DNA of 22,487 nt from an uncultured Porphyromonadaceae bacterium. GTDB lineage: Bacteria > Bacteroidota > Bacteroidia > Bacteroidales > Muribaculaceae. The position numbers and the translations under genes are program-made. Position 1 is the stretch's first letter; every line of letters starts with the position of its first letter. Positions 8,710 through 16,408 of the stretch are shown piece after piece. The notes under the pieces are model-generated. The model made no database searches, had not been told where the DNA came from, and saw only the letters and a program-made list of their open reading frames with translations. Where the stretch lies: positions 1-22,487 of the forward strand of contig CAJJOX010000008.1 in the NCBI GenBank assembly GCA_905193485.1. Direction: 5' to 3'.

Positions 8710-9491
8710 TTCGATGCGCGAAGGCCGGCTGCCACCGAAGCCGAAAATCCGGCTACCTCCATGGCGTTAAGGCCACGTATGGTCAGTCCGCCGGGAGTGG
8801 TCACTTTATCTATCTCTTCTTCCGGATGCGACCGGTTGGCTTCGAGAAGCGCCACGGCGCCTTCGAGCGTATGCATCACGGCATCCTGCGCGTCAGCAGG
8901 CTTCAGTCCCAGCTCTACGCCGCCAAGCATGGCGGCGCGTATATACCGCATCGCGTAGGCTAATCCGCACGAAGCGACAGCCATGCCCGCCTGCATCTGC
9001 GACGGTTTCACTTCTATCGACTTGCCGAGCGGTTTCAACAATTCGTCACGATCGTTCACCGCACAGGTATCGTGGCCGTCGCTGCTGAAGAAAACCACAC
9101 CTTTGCCGACCTCGACGGCTATATTGGGGATACAGTAGGTTACCGGAAGTGTCCCGGCTTCGATGCCGAGCATTGATGCGATATCATCAGTGGTGACGCC
9201 GGCAGCGACACTGACCACTGCCTTATGTCCGCCGACAATAATGTCGCGGAGCTCTTCAAGCACACCCTTGACAAGCCATGGCTTGACGGCTATCACGACG
9301 ATATCAGCGTCACGGGCAGCCTTGCGGTTGTCGGTGACTACATCCAGATCCGGAAACAACGCCTGCAGCCTTTCGAGTTTTTCGGTCGACGGATTGGCGA
9401 CAATAAGCCGCCGGCCGCCGAAAGCGACGGCCCAGCGACGGGCAAGGGCGCCGCCCATATTGCCGGCGCCTATCACTGCGACGCGTTTCAT
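8706..9491 (-). CDS. proC: Pyrroline-5-carboxylate reductase
   Basis: ProC reduces 1-pyrroline-5-carboxylate to proline, the last step of the pathway. The 261-residue protein opens with a Rossmann dinucleotide motif, VAVIGAGNMGGALARR (4-19), then ADIVVIAVKPW (62-72) and SVAAGVT (94-100). The C-terminal signature DKVTTPGGLTIRGLNAME (228-245) is the P5C-reductase hallmark near the substrate site. The segment usually reading MPN(T)P is YCIPNIAVEVG here (119-129), a mild variant. The gene overlaps adk upstream and proB downstream by 4 nt each (ATGA), so it is tightly embedded in the operon. Confidence 0.95.
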   Translation of the reverse strand: MKRVAVIGAGNMGGALARRWAVAFGGRRLIVANPSTEKLERLQALFPDLDVVTDNRKAARDADIVVIAVKPWLVKGVLEELRDIIVGGHKAVVSVAAGVTTDDIASMLGIEAGTLPVTYCIPNIAVEVGKGVVFFSSDGHDTCAVNDRDELLKPLGKSIEVKPSQMQAGMAVASCGLAYAMRYIRAAMLGGVELGLKPADAQDAVMHTLEGAVALLEANRSHPEEEIDKVTTPGGLTIRGLNAMEVAGFSASVAAGLRASK

Positions 9492-10081
9492 TTGTCGCCG
9501 GCCTCGTCGCGTGTAGGCTTAAGGGCCGTTTTGATATCGTTGAAAATATCGTCGATTGCACCCGAACCCTTGATCCCGTGATACTTGCCCTCCGACGTGT
9601 AATAGTCGCGCAAAGGAGCTGTCTGTTCGTTATACACTTTCAGACGTGCATTGATCGTATCCAGATTATCGTCGGAACGGCCGCTTTCGAGTCCGCGCTT
9701 GAGAAGGCGGTCGATAAGTTCGGCGTCATCTACCTCCAGACCCACCACGGCATGCACCTTCGAACCGCGTCGGGCAAGCATCTCCTTAAGGGCTTTTGCC
9801 TGCGGAATAGTGCGCGGGAAACCGTCGAAGATTACACCCTCGGCCGTTTCGGGATTCTGATCAAGCGTATGTTCGAGAATGTCGATCATCAGCTGGTCGG
9901 GGATGAGCTGACCTTTTGAGATATAGCTGTCGGCGACGCGGCCGAGTTCGGTTCCACGGGCTATATGGTCGCGAAGCAGTTCGCCGGTCGAGATGTGATA
10001 AAGTCCGTATTCGTCAATAAGGCGGGCGCTCTGTGTGCCTTTGCCACTTCCGGGCGCGCCAAACACTACCAGATTATACAT
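9488..10081 (-). CDS. adk: Adenylate kinase (short-LID form)
   Basis: Adenylate kinase interconverts ATP + AMP and 2 ADP. The 197-residue protein has the P-loop GAPGSGKGT (8-16), the AMP-binding segment YHISTGELLRDHI with the GQLIPDQL stretch, and FDGFPRTIPQA. Between LLKRGLESGRSDDN and the C-terminal helices there is no long LID domain and no zinc Cys set, so this is the short type. It lies 68 nt after hpt and overlaps proC by 4 nt. Linkage to hpt recurs in Bacteroidales; direct coupling to the proline genes is less expected. Confidence 0.96.
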   Translation of the reverse strand: MYNLVVFGAPGSGKGTQSARLIDEYGLYHISTGELLRDHIARGTELGRVADSYISKGQLIPDQLMIDILEHTLDQNPETAEGVIFDGFPRTIPQAKALKEMLARRGSKVHAVVGLEVDDAELIDRLLKRGLESGRSDDNLDTINARLKVYNEQTAPLRDYYTSEGKYHGIKGSGAIDDIFNDIKTALKPTRDEAGDK

Positions 10082-10149
10082 TTTGAAGACTGTGTTAATA
10101 GTGGAAAGTTATGAGGTATAGATAATGGTGTCGGGCCGATGACTTTACG

Positions 10150-10701
10150 TCACGCGTCATGGTCAGGGCTGAGCACCCAGATGTCGGGGAGATTGCGGGC
10201 CAGACCGTCGAGGTCAAGGCCATAGCCGATGATGAAATCCGACGGGATCTCAAAACCCACGTAATCTGGCTTGACATCCGCTTTCAGCGATTCGGGTTTG
10301 AAAAGGAGCGTGGCAATCCTGACGTCGGCCGGATTGCTTTTTTTCAGCGTTTCCACAAGGTTGGCTATCGTCTTGCCTGTATCGACGATATCCTCCACCA
10401 CTATCACTGTGCGGCCCTCGATGTCGTCGGCAAGGCCGAGCACCTCTTTGACAACACCCGTGCTCGATGTCCCCTCATAGCTTTTCAGCCTGATGAAAGA
10501 GATCTCGGCGTCAGGCAGCTGCACTGAGCGGAACAGATCGGATGCAAATGGAAACGCGCCGTTGAGCACACACAGGAAGAGCGGACGTTTGCCGCGGCAT
10601 TCTTCCGTTATCCGGTCACCGATTTCCTTCACACGGGTCTGGATCTTATCACTCTCAATATAGGGCACAAATGTGAGGCCCTTGTATGTCACCTTTCTCA
10701 T
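10150..10701 (-). CDS. hpt: Hypoxanthine phosphoribosyltransferase
   Basis: This enzyme salvages hypoxanthine (and usually guanine) to nucleotide using PRPP. The 183-residue protein shows the PRTase loop [11 protein letters not shown] (101-111), which binds PRPP with two acidic residues, an early [14 protein letters not shown] segment (43-56) carrying the pyrophosphate loop, and [20 protein letters not shown] with the Lys-containing hood motif. The C-terminal FIIGYGLD resembles the IPDxFVVGYGLD motif of HPRTs. It is the first gene of the minus-strand operon with adk and proCBA, preceded by a leader of roughly 210 nt that may be structured. Confidence 0.95.
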   Translation of the reverse strand: MRKVTYKGLTFVPYIESDKIQTRVKEIGDRITEECRGKRPLFLCVLNGAFPFASDLFRSVQLPDAEISFIRLKSYEGTSSTGVVKEVLGLADDIEGRTVIVVEDIVDTGKTIANLVETLKKSNPADVRIATLLFKPESLKADVKPDYVGFEIPSDFIIGYGLDLDGLARNLPDIWVLSPDHDA

Positions 10702-10752
10702 CGGCTTGATTCAATAACAGCTTGTTCGCTTTTTAAACACTATGTTTTCATC

Positions 10753-10906
10753 GAGCTTAATTAGCCTACACTCTTTTTTCCATAATGCCGCTTTATTTGA
10801 TCGAGTCCCGCCTCCGACGGCTGTCATGACGATGCATTTCATTCCTTCAGGGTTCCCGGGTTCACAAAATCCTACTGCGCGGTATCCGATGTTGCTAAAC
10901 AAGCTC
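10753..10906 (-). ncRNA. Candidate structured leader RNA of the hpt operon
   Basis: Between the minus-strand promoter and hpt lies about 210 nt without a credible gene. Segments 10753-10765 and 10894-10906 are complementary at 11 of 13 positions. Inside them, two 4-nt pairs with matching 4-nt spacers (10800-10803 with 10887-10890, and 10808-10811 with 10879-10882) extend the stem. A competing partner for the same 5' strand is 10719-10726, which pairs 8 of 8 with 10898-10905 and lies 18-25 nt before the hpt ATG. Mutually exclusive pairings suggest an attenuator or riboswitch-like element, or a separate 6S-like RNA. I recognise no known family. Confidence 0.4.
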
Positions 10907-10916
10907 TATTTTTGCG

Positions 10917-10964
10917 CAAAATTACTAAAATTCTCAGACAATCACTCAGAATTTTATAATTTTG
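10917..10964. promoter_or_regulatory. Divergent, dyad-symmetric promoters of hpt and nnr
   Basis: The minus strand has TAATTTTG at 10917-10924, facing hpt, and the plus strand has TAATTTTG at 10957-10964, facing nnr. Between them AAAATTCT (10927-10934) and AGAATTTT (10948-10955) are exact reverse complements. The dyad could bind a shared regulator, or simply reflect two back-to-back promoters. Canonical -33 boxes are not clear. Confidence 0.5.
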
Positions 10965-11005
10965 TAAACGTGAATCCACAAACATAAAAAACATCTGACA
11001 CAATC

Positions 11006-12529
11006 ATGAAGTTATTTACCACCGATGATATACGCGCCATCGAGCGCCAGACTCTTTCGTCTGAAGCCATAACCACGCGGACTCTTGTGGAACGCGTGGC
11101 CGAAGCCGCCGCCACGGAAATAGCCACCCGCTGGCGACCCACCAAACGCACTGTAGTGTTTGCCGGCCCGGGCAACAACGGTGCCGATGCGATTGCCACG
11201 GCAATGCGGCTCATCGAACGCGGATTCAAACCGGTGATCTATCTTTTCAACATTGGCGGAAACAGCATCAAGGACGAATGCGTCCACTTCCGCAACGCAA
11301 TGCGCAACGACTTTCCGGAAGCCGACTTCAATGAGATCGTCAACACATTCAACACCCCGGAGCTAGGAGTCAACGATCTCGTCATCGACGGACTATTCGG
11401 TTCGGGACTTCGCGAGCCGCTCAACGGCGGATTCCGCGCCCTCGTACGCTACATCAACGAATCGGGAGCCACCGTCGTGTCAATCGACATGCCCAGCGGT
11501 ATGTTTTCCGACTGGGATCGTCAGGCACCGGCACGCGACACCATAAAAGCCAATCTCACCCTTGCCGTCCAATATCCGCACATCTGCTTTTTCATCCCTG
11601 AGAAAGCCGAACTGACAGGACGATGGAAAGTGCTCGACATCGGACTGAGCCGCGAAGCCGCCGACAAGATTAAGACAGGCTTCCATCTGGTCGAGGCATC
11701 GGAAGTGAAAAGTCTGTTGCGGCAACGCGATCCCTTCTGCAGCAAAGCCGATTTCGGATCCGCGCTTCTGATTGCAGGACGCTACGGCATGGCCGGCGCT
11801 TCAGTGCTCGCGGCTCGCGGTGCTTTGCGGTCGGGCGCAGGGAAAGTCACCGTCTTCGGTCCGCAATGCGCTTATCAGACCGTGCAGACGGCCGTTCCTG
11901 AAGCCATGTTTGAGGCCGACGACAGCCAGCTGATGATAAACGACATCCGCCTCGCCAGACAATACAACGCCTACGGCATCGGACCCGGTATAGGCACGGC
12001 CGACAACACGCTTAACGCCGTCGACACTTTCATCCGGTCGGCAAAAACGCCATTGGTCATCGACGCCGATGCCCTCAACTGCATCGCCCGCCGTCCCGAA
12101 CTGCTCAACCACATTCCGATGCTTTCGGTTCTGACCCCACACGACGGCGAGTTTGACCGTCTGTTCGGCGAACATCCCACACATGAAGCCCGCATCAAGA
12201 AAGCCCTCGAAGTTTCAAAATACTACAACGTGCTCATTCTGCTCAAAGGCCACCACACGGCGCTCATACGACCCGACGGCAAAGTCTATTTCAACTCGAC
12301 CGGTTCGCCGGCCATGGCCACGCCTGGCAGCGGCGACGTCCTCACCGGCATACTGACTTCTCTTATTGCCCAGGGATATAAACCCGAAGTAGCCTCCATC
12401 ATGGCCGCTTTCATCCACGGACTCGCCGGAGAGATGGCTGCCAGAATCAACGGCGACTATGGAGTCACTGCCTCCGACATCGCCGACTGCACGGGCAAAG
12501 CGATAATGGAAACAATGCGGCAGAACTGA
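11006..12529 (+). CDS. nnr: Bifunctional NAD(P)H-hydrate epimerase/dehydratase
   Basis: Nnr repairs damaged NAD(P)H hydrates: the N-terminal YjeF_N domain epimerises R to S forms and the C-terminal ribokinase-like domain dehydrates the S form using a nucleoside phosphate. The 507 residues match a two-domain fusion. In the first domain I see AGPGNNGADA (53-62; family GNNGGDG, here with two Gly-to-Ala changes), DGLFGSGL (128-135) and SIDMPSGMF (159-167). In the second, GSALLIAGRYGMAGA (251-265), GIGPGIG (324-330), LTPHDGEFDRL (376-386), LLKGHHT (412-418) and the catalytic/nucleotide motif GSGDVLTGIL (441-450). It starts about 40 nt after a TAATTTTG promoter box and is followed by the DUF4831 gene. 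Confidence 0.95.
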   Translation: MKLFTTDDIRAIERQTLSSEAITTRTLVERVAEAAATEIATRWRPTKRTVVFAGPGNNGADAIATAMRLIERGFKPVIYLFNIGGNSIKDECVHFRNAMRNDFPEADFNEIVNTFNTPELGVNDLVIDGLFGSGLREPLNGGFRALVRYINESGATVVSIDMPSGMFSDWDRQAPARDTIKANLTLAVQYPHICFFIPEKAELTGRWKVLDIGLSREAADKIKTGFHLVEASEVKSLLRQRDPFCSKADFGSALLIAGRYGMAGASVLAARGALRSGAGKVTVFGPQCAYQTVQTAVPEAMFEADDSQLMINDIRLARQYNAYGIGPGIGTADNTLNAVDTFIRSAKTPLVIDADALNCIARRPELLNHIPMLSVLTPHDGEFDRLFGEHPTHEARIKKALEVSKYYNVLILLKGHHTALIRPDGKVYFNSTGSPAMATPGSGDVLTGILTSLIAQGYKPEVASIMAAFIHGLAGEMAARINGDYGVTASDIADCTGKAIMETMRQN

Positions 12530-12586
12530 CTGCGAACGCCCCCCTCATCCCCGTTAATCCCGACATATCTTTAAATGTTTTGCGAT

Positions 12587-13681
12587 ATGAAACGAATGCT
12601 ATTTACAATTCCTGTCCTTGCCGCCGCACTGATGACATCGGCTCAGACCACACAGAAACTGACGGCAGGTAAGACCAACGAATACGGACTGATATATTCT
12701 CTCCCGGTCACCGTGATCGACGTCACGGTCGAAGCTGAAAAGACCGTGCGCCAGCCCGGTGAATTTTTCCGCTACGCCAAAAAATATCTTGGCATGGATC
12801 CGATAGTGGCGCCGTCGACCGTCTGCCGCCTGAAAAGCGTGACTGTCACCACCCGCGGAGTGGCCGATCCCGACGAACGCTATCTCGTTCAGTTCAAATC
12901 CGGCTCGACACCGTTCATGATCATTTCCGACAATGATTTTCCTCTCGCCATCAACACCGAAACAGTCGCCATGTCCGACATTAAACAGCTGCCGCAGTCA
13001 CGCGATGCCTCACCCACCATTCTCGAAACTCCGGCAGCATCACAGGCCATGACGGCCGAGATGCTGCAAAGCACATCATCGGCAAAACGGGCCGAACTCG
13101 CCGCCGCACGCATTTTCGAGTTGCGTCAGAGCCGTAGCGACATCATCTCCGGATCGGCCGACAATATGCCTTCCGACGGACAGGCCATGCAGCTCGCCCT
13201 CGACAATCTCAACGATCAGGAAGCGGCGCTCACCGCCATGTTTATCGGCACTGAGCAGACGTCCACGCAAGTCGTCACATTCACCGCTGTGCCTCCCGCC
13301 GGCGATGACGACACATGGCAATGCGTCATAGCCCGTCTTTCGGCTCTCGACGGAATTGTCGACGCCGAAAATCTCAGCGGCGATCCCATACGCCTGACCG
13401 TCAACGTCACGGCGCGAGGCTCGCTGCCAAAAAACGATAAAGGCGAAGTGAAACGCTTCCCGAAAGGCGGTCTGGCCTATCGCATCCCGGGATCGGCCGA
13501 CGTCACCGCATCATTCATGGGCAACGACATGGCGACAGCGCAAATCGATGTCGCTCAATACGGCGTGGTTTTCGGCCTTGACCCCAACCTTTTCACCAAC
13601 AAACGCGAACCCGCCTACGCCACTTTCAATCCTGTCACCGGCGCCATACGTGAAATCGGCTCTGTCGCCCCCGCACAGTAA
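12587..13681 (+). CDS. DUF4831-like secreted protein
   Basis: This protein of about 364 residues starts with a signal peptide, MKRMLFTIPVLAAALMTSAQ, with likely cleavage after the AQ region. The next part (YGLIYSLPVTVIDVTVEAEK, then a PGEFFRYAKKYLG motif) resembles DUF4831 proteins of Bacteroidetes from memory. I chose the ATG at 12587; the ATG at 12575 only adds MFCD before the signal peptide. It is probably periplasmic or outer-surface; no enzymatic motif is apparent. It lies about 57 nt after nnr on the same strand and shares the terminator at 13731-13768. Function unknown. Confidence 0.75.
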   Translation: MKRMLFTIPVLAAALMTSAQTTQKLTAGKTNEYGLIYSLPVTVIDVTVEAEKTVRQPGEFFRYAKKYLGMDPIVAPSTVCRLKSVTVTTRGVADPDERYLVQFKSGSTPFMIISDNDFPLAINTETVAMSDIKQLPQSRDASPTILETPAASQAMTAEMLQSTSSAKRAELAAARIFELRQSRSDIISGSADNMPSDGQAMQLALDNLNDQEAALTAMFIGTEQTSTQVVTFTAVPPAGDDDTWQCVIARLSALDGIVDAENLSGDPIRLTVNVTARGSLPKNDKGEVKRFPKGGLAYRIPGSADVTASFMGNDMATAQIDVAQYGVVFGLDPNLFTNKREPAYATFNPVTGAIREIGSVAPAQ

Positions 13682-13689
13682 AAACATCT

Positions 13690-13722
13690 ATGGTGAAGGC
13701 GTTTATCCTCCGTCCTCACCAT
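13690..13722 (+). repeat. Inverted repeat after the DUF4831 gene
   Basis: ATGGTGA (13690-13696) and TCACCAT (13716-13722) are exact reverse complements. The hairpin lies just past the stop codon and before the main terminator and may stabilise the mRNA end. Confidence 0.5.
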
Positions 13723-13730
13723 CTCACACA

Positions 13731-13768
13731 AAAATCGCGATGCGCCTCCGGGCTCACCGCGATTTGTT
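13731..13768. terminator. Bidirectional terminator between convergent units
   Basis: AAATCGCG (13732-13739) pairs with CGCGATTT (13758-13765), with an inner GCC/GGC pair. T-rich sequence follows on the plus strand (TTTGTTTT), and the minus strand has TTTTTG after the hairpin. It can end both the nnr-DUF4831 transcript and the minus-strand phosphatase transcript. Confidence 0.8.
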
Positions 13769-13804
13769 TTATATATTTTATATATGACCGGCGGATAAAT
13801 TCAG

Positions 13805-14020
13805 CTACTCGTCCTCGTCGCCTACACTCGGCAACTGGCTCAAATCCATGCCGTGATCCTGAACGCCTGTCGTATCGATGACCTCGTCTTCAACCAGCTC
13901 GACATTTGCGGCAGCGCCCGGCTCAACATATTCTTCTTCGATAAACGAGCAGTAAATCACCCAGGCAATCACTGTCACAGCCAGCGTTGCCAAAATCCAT
14001 ATTATTTCTTTTTTTGTCAT
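13805..14020 (-). CDS. Small single-pass membrane protein
   Basis: This 71-residue protein has a Lys-rich start (MTKKE), one hydrophobic span IIWILATLAVTVIAWVIYC (about 6-24) and an acidic tail ending VGDEDE. By the positive-inside rule the short N-terminus should be cytoplasmic and the acidic tail outside. It overlaps the PP2C gene by an ATGA, so it is coupled to it and probably belongs to the same signalling module. No known family was recognised. Its acidic tail resembles in character that of the acidic protein at 16409-17626. Confidence 0.75.
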   Translation of the reverse strand: MTKKEIIWILATLAVTVIAWVIYCSFIEEEYVEPGAAANVELVEDEVIDTTGVQDHGMDLSQLPSVGDEDE

Positions 14021-15480
14021 TCTTCCTGATTATTATTTTCTTTTTGTTTTTGTCCACTCTTACTCGACGAACCCGAAATCTTAGCCTCCGTGTCCGATGT
14101 CGATTTTTGTCTTTCTGATGAAGTCTTTGTCCCGTATGTTTTGTCACCTCCATCCGTGTCCGTCAATTGACCGGCGGAGTGCTGCTGACCGCGGGGATTG
14201 CCGGCGGCTTTGCCATTCGGATTGGATCCTTTCCCATATTTCAATGTGACTTTTCCTCTGGAATGCGTCCCGTTTTGTTGCGGAAAGGCAGGAGCATCAT
14301 CATAACCTTCTTCTTCCCGATCATCGCCATCCGTTTCCGGTTCCTCCGCTACGGGATAGACTTTGTTTTCCATTGAATCGATGGCCGCAGGGGCTGTTTT
14401 ATCCTCTGATGCGGGAACATACAACATATAACCGACGACTGCACAAAGAGCTGCTGCCAGAACGGCGATCATGATCCACAGACCCTTATTTGACGACTTC
14501 CTGATGGGTGCAGCGCTCAGGCTACTGTCCGTGCTCGGCATGGGCGATGCCACATCCACGACCTCCACAGCCATCTCGGGCGCTGGAATGCCCGTCGGCT
14601 TGACGCCGGATAATCCGGAAACGCCTCCCGATTCCGGCGCGTCTGTCATAACGGCTTCAACAACGGGTCCGGGATCGTCTACACGTAATTCTACCGTTTC
14701 TGTCGACAACCGGGCGGCGGTTATCCCCTCTTTGACATGCACATAATAGGCCGAAAAATTGTCATGGCTCGACCGGCAGATCTCAGTGATGCGCGCCATG
14801 CGTTGTTCATCTGTGAGCGACTCGTCGGCCATGATTTCACACAAAGCGTTGTCTGTAACACATTCAAGCACACCGTCGGAGCACTGAAAGAAACGGTCAT
14901 CGGCTGCCACATCGTTGGTTATGTGCACGGTTGGCCCGTCACGGTGCTCTTCACGCGCCTGCATGGCTCGTGTGATCACATTTTTTTTCGGATGGTTCAC
15001 GGCCTCCTCAGGGGTGATCACACCGGCTCTGACGAGTTCGTTCACAAGCGAATGATCAGAGCTTTTGTACATTATCGTCATGCCCCCGTTACCATCCGGA
15101 CGCAGATGATAGATGCGGCTGTCGCCGATATGTGCCATCACGGCCTGACGGTCGGAAAGATGCACCAGCGTAAGAGTCGTTCCCATCCGTTTCTGACCGG
15201 TCGAATTATCGCGCTCGGCCAGCAGCCGGTAGGCCGCATCGATGGCGTCTTTTAACGTCGACAGGTCAAACGTTTCGGGATCCGTATTCTTCAGATGTGC
15301 TGATATGGCTTCGCACACGGCTCCGCTGGCCACTTCGCCGGCTTCGTGTCCGCCCATTCCGTCGCATACGATGAATGTACGGTCATCGACAGTCGCTGTG
15401 CCGAGAGGCGGATTGATGCTGTCTTCCTGATTGCCACGTCCACCTGTGTTGTTGATTGAAAGCGGCTGATATATTTTCAT
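14017..15480 (-). CDS. PP2C-type Ser/Thr protein phosphatase, membrane-anchored
   Basis: PP2C enzymes use two metal ions to remove phosphate from Ser/Thr and often oppose PknB-like kinases. The first 265 or so residues are a full PP2C domain: GNQED (16-20), the metal-binding VCDGMGGHEAGE (38-49), MAHIGDSRIYHL (115-126), QCSDGVLECV (199-208) and the final HDNFSAYYVHV (239-249). A Pro/Glu/Ser-rich linker leads to one membrane span, about 333-354 (GLWIMIAVLAAALCAVVGYM). The polar C-terminal part (355-487) is rich in Lys, Gly, Ser and Gln and should be extracytoplasmic if the catalytic domain is inside. It lies 67 nt after the zinc-ribbon/FHA gene and overlaps the next small gene. It is the obvious antagonist of the kinase at 19723-21061. 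Confidence 0.93.
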   Translation of the reverse strand: MKIYQPLSINNTGGRGNQEDSINPPLGTATVDDRTFIVCDGMGGHEAGEVASGAVCEAISAHLKNTDPETFDLSTLKDAIDAAYRLLAERDNSTGQKRMGTTLTLVHLSDRQAVMAHIGDSRIYHLRPDGNGGMTIMYKSSDHSLVNELVRAGVITPEEAVNHPKKNVITRAMQAREEHRDGPTVHITNDVAADDRFFQCSDGVLECVTDNALCEIMADESLTDEQRMARITEICRSSHDNFSAYYVHVKEGITAARLSTETVELRVDDPGPVVEAVMTDAPESGGVSGLSGVKPTGIPAPEMAVEVVDVASPMPSTDSSLSAAPIRKSSNKGLWIMIAVLAAALCAVVGYMLYVPASEDKTAPAAIDSMENKVYPVAEEPETDGDDREEEGYDDAPAFPQQNGTHSRGKVTLKYGKGSNPNGKAAGNPRGQQHSAGQLTDTDGGDKTYGTKTSSERQKSTSDTEAKISGSSSKSGQKQKENNNQEE

Positions 15481-15547
15481 TTATCCTATGTTTTTTATTT
15501 ATGTTGCCGGGGTCTGACACATCTCAGGCATCCGGCGCGTGGAGAGA

Positions 15548-16291
15548 TTATATGATTTCAAAACGGAGCACTGTCTTGCCCATCTTAATCACGGTGCCTT
15601 TGACAAGTCCGATTTCCTCGCCCTGCCTAAGAAGGACTCCGTTGACATATGTGCCGTTGGTCGATCCTGCATCGGAAATATAATGTCTGATGCTGCCGTT
15701 GGCCGACTTCACCATCTCGATGACGGCATGACGCCTGCTCATCTGATCGTCGACGGTGGGAAGCGGCACTTCCACACTCATCTTCTGCGACCGGCGGCCA
15801 ATCATGTTTTTACCGATTTTAAGATGGATCGGCTGTTTGCTGCCTGTCCAGGAGTTGTCGTCAGACACGAATACGAGCGAACCAGGACGAAACGCCGCCG
15901 GATCTATGATCTGGGTTGATTCGCCTCCTGCGGTTTCAGTCGGCGCAACATCAGATTCGGAATTCGAAGTGTGGTCTGTGAAGTCGGCAAACGAGCCCAC
16001 GCGCGCACATTGCGGGCATTTGAGTCTGGCCGTGACGCTGATTCCGGCCGGAATGACTATCTTCCGGCCGCATTCCGGGCACTGACCCTTGACTTTCTGC
16101 GATGTATGCAGCTGTTTCGGCTCCGGTTTCCGAACAGGATCTTCGGCCGGCGCGGGCTGATCGCCGACAGGCATATATTCACTCGACATTCTGACCACGC
16201 TGCAACGCGGACATTTGATTTTTCTAATTGTGCTGCGGTCAAACCGCAACCGCACGCCGCAATTGGGGCATTTGCTTATTTCGATGGCCAT
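15548..16291 (-). CDS. Double zinc-ribbon plus FHA-domain protein
   Basis: This 247-residue protein carries two zinc ribbons: Cys8/Cys11 with Cys27/Cys30, and Cys71/Cys74 with Cys92/Cys95. A Ser/Thr/Glu-rich linker leads to a C-terminal FHA domain (about 155-247). The FHA landmarks are all present: IGRR (164-167), MSRRHAVIE (184-192) and DAGSTNGTYVNG (207-218), the residues that bind phosphothreonine. There is no membrane span, so it is probably a cytoplasmic adaptor reading kinase output. It sits between the acidic membrane protein and PP2C. The zinc ribbons may bind nucleic acid or protein; which one is unknown. Confidence 0.88.
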   Translation of the reverse strand: MAIEISKCPNCGVRLRFDRSTIRKIKCPRCSVVRMSSEYMPVGDQPAPAEDPVRKPEPKQLHTSQKVKGQCPECGRKIVIPAGISVTARLKCPQCARVGSFADFTDHTSNSESDVAPTETAGGESTQIIDPAAFRPGSLVFVSDDNSWTGSKQPIHLKIGKNMIGRRSQKMSVEVPLPTVDDQMSRRHAVIEMVKSANGSIRHYISDAGSTNGTYVNGVLLRQGEEIGLVKGTVIKMGKTVLRFEII

Positions 16292-16408
16292 GATTGAAAA
16301 GGCGGATATGACTGGATTTTGTTAATCGATCGGATTTTCTAAAATGCCGACGCTCCGAAGCCTGACGAATGATTCATCGTGCTCCGGATGCGTGTGACGG
16401 CGCATATG

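Noticed and set aside
10806..10880. Possible SRP (4.5S) RNA, because of a GTGAACCC...CTGAAGG stretch on the minus strand
   Set aside because: The conserved GTCAGG...GGAAGG...AGCAG core of SRP RNA is not present in the right arrangement.
10711..10902. Short minus-strand open frame in the hpt leader
   Set aside because: No recognisable protein features, and the region shows nested complementary segments that fit RNA structure better than coding.
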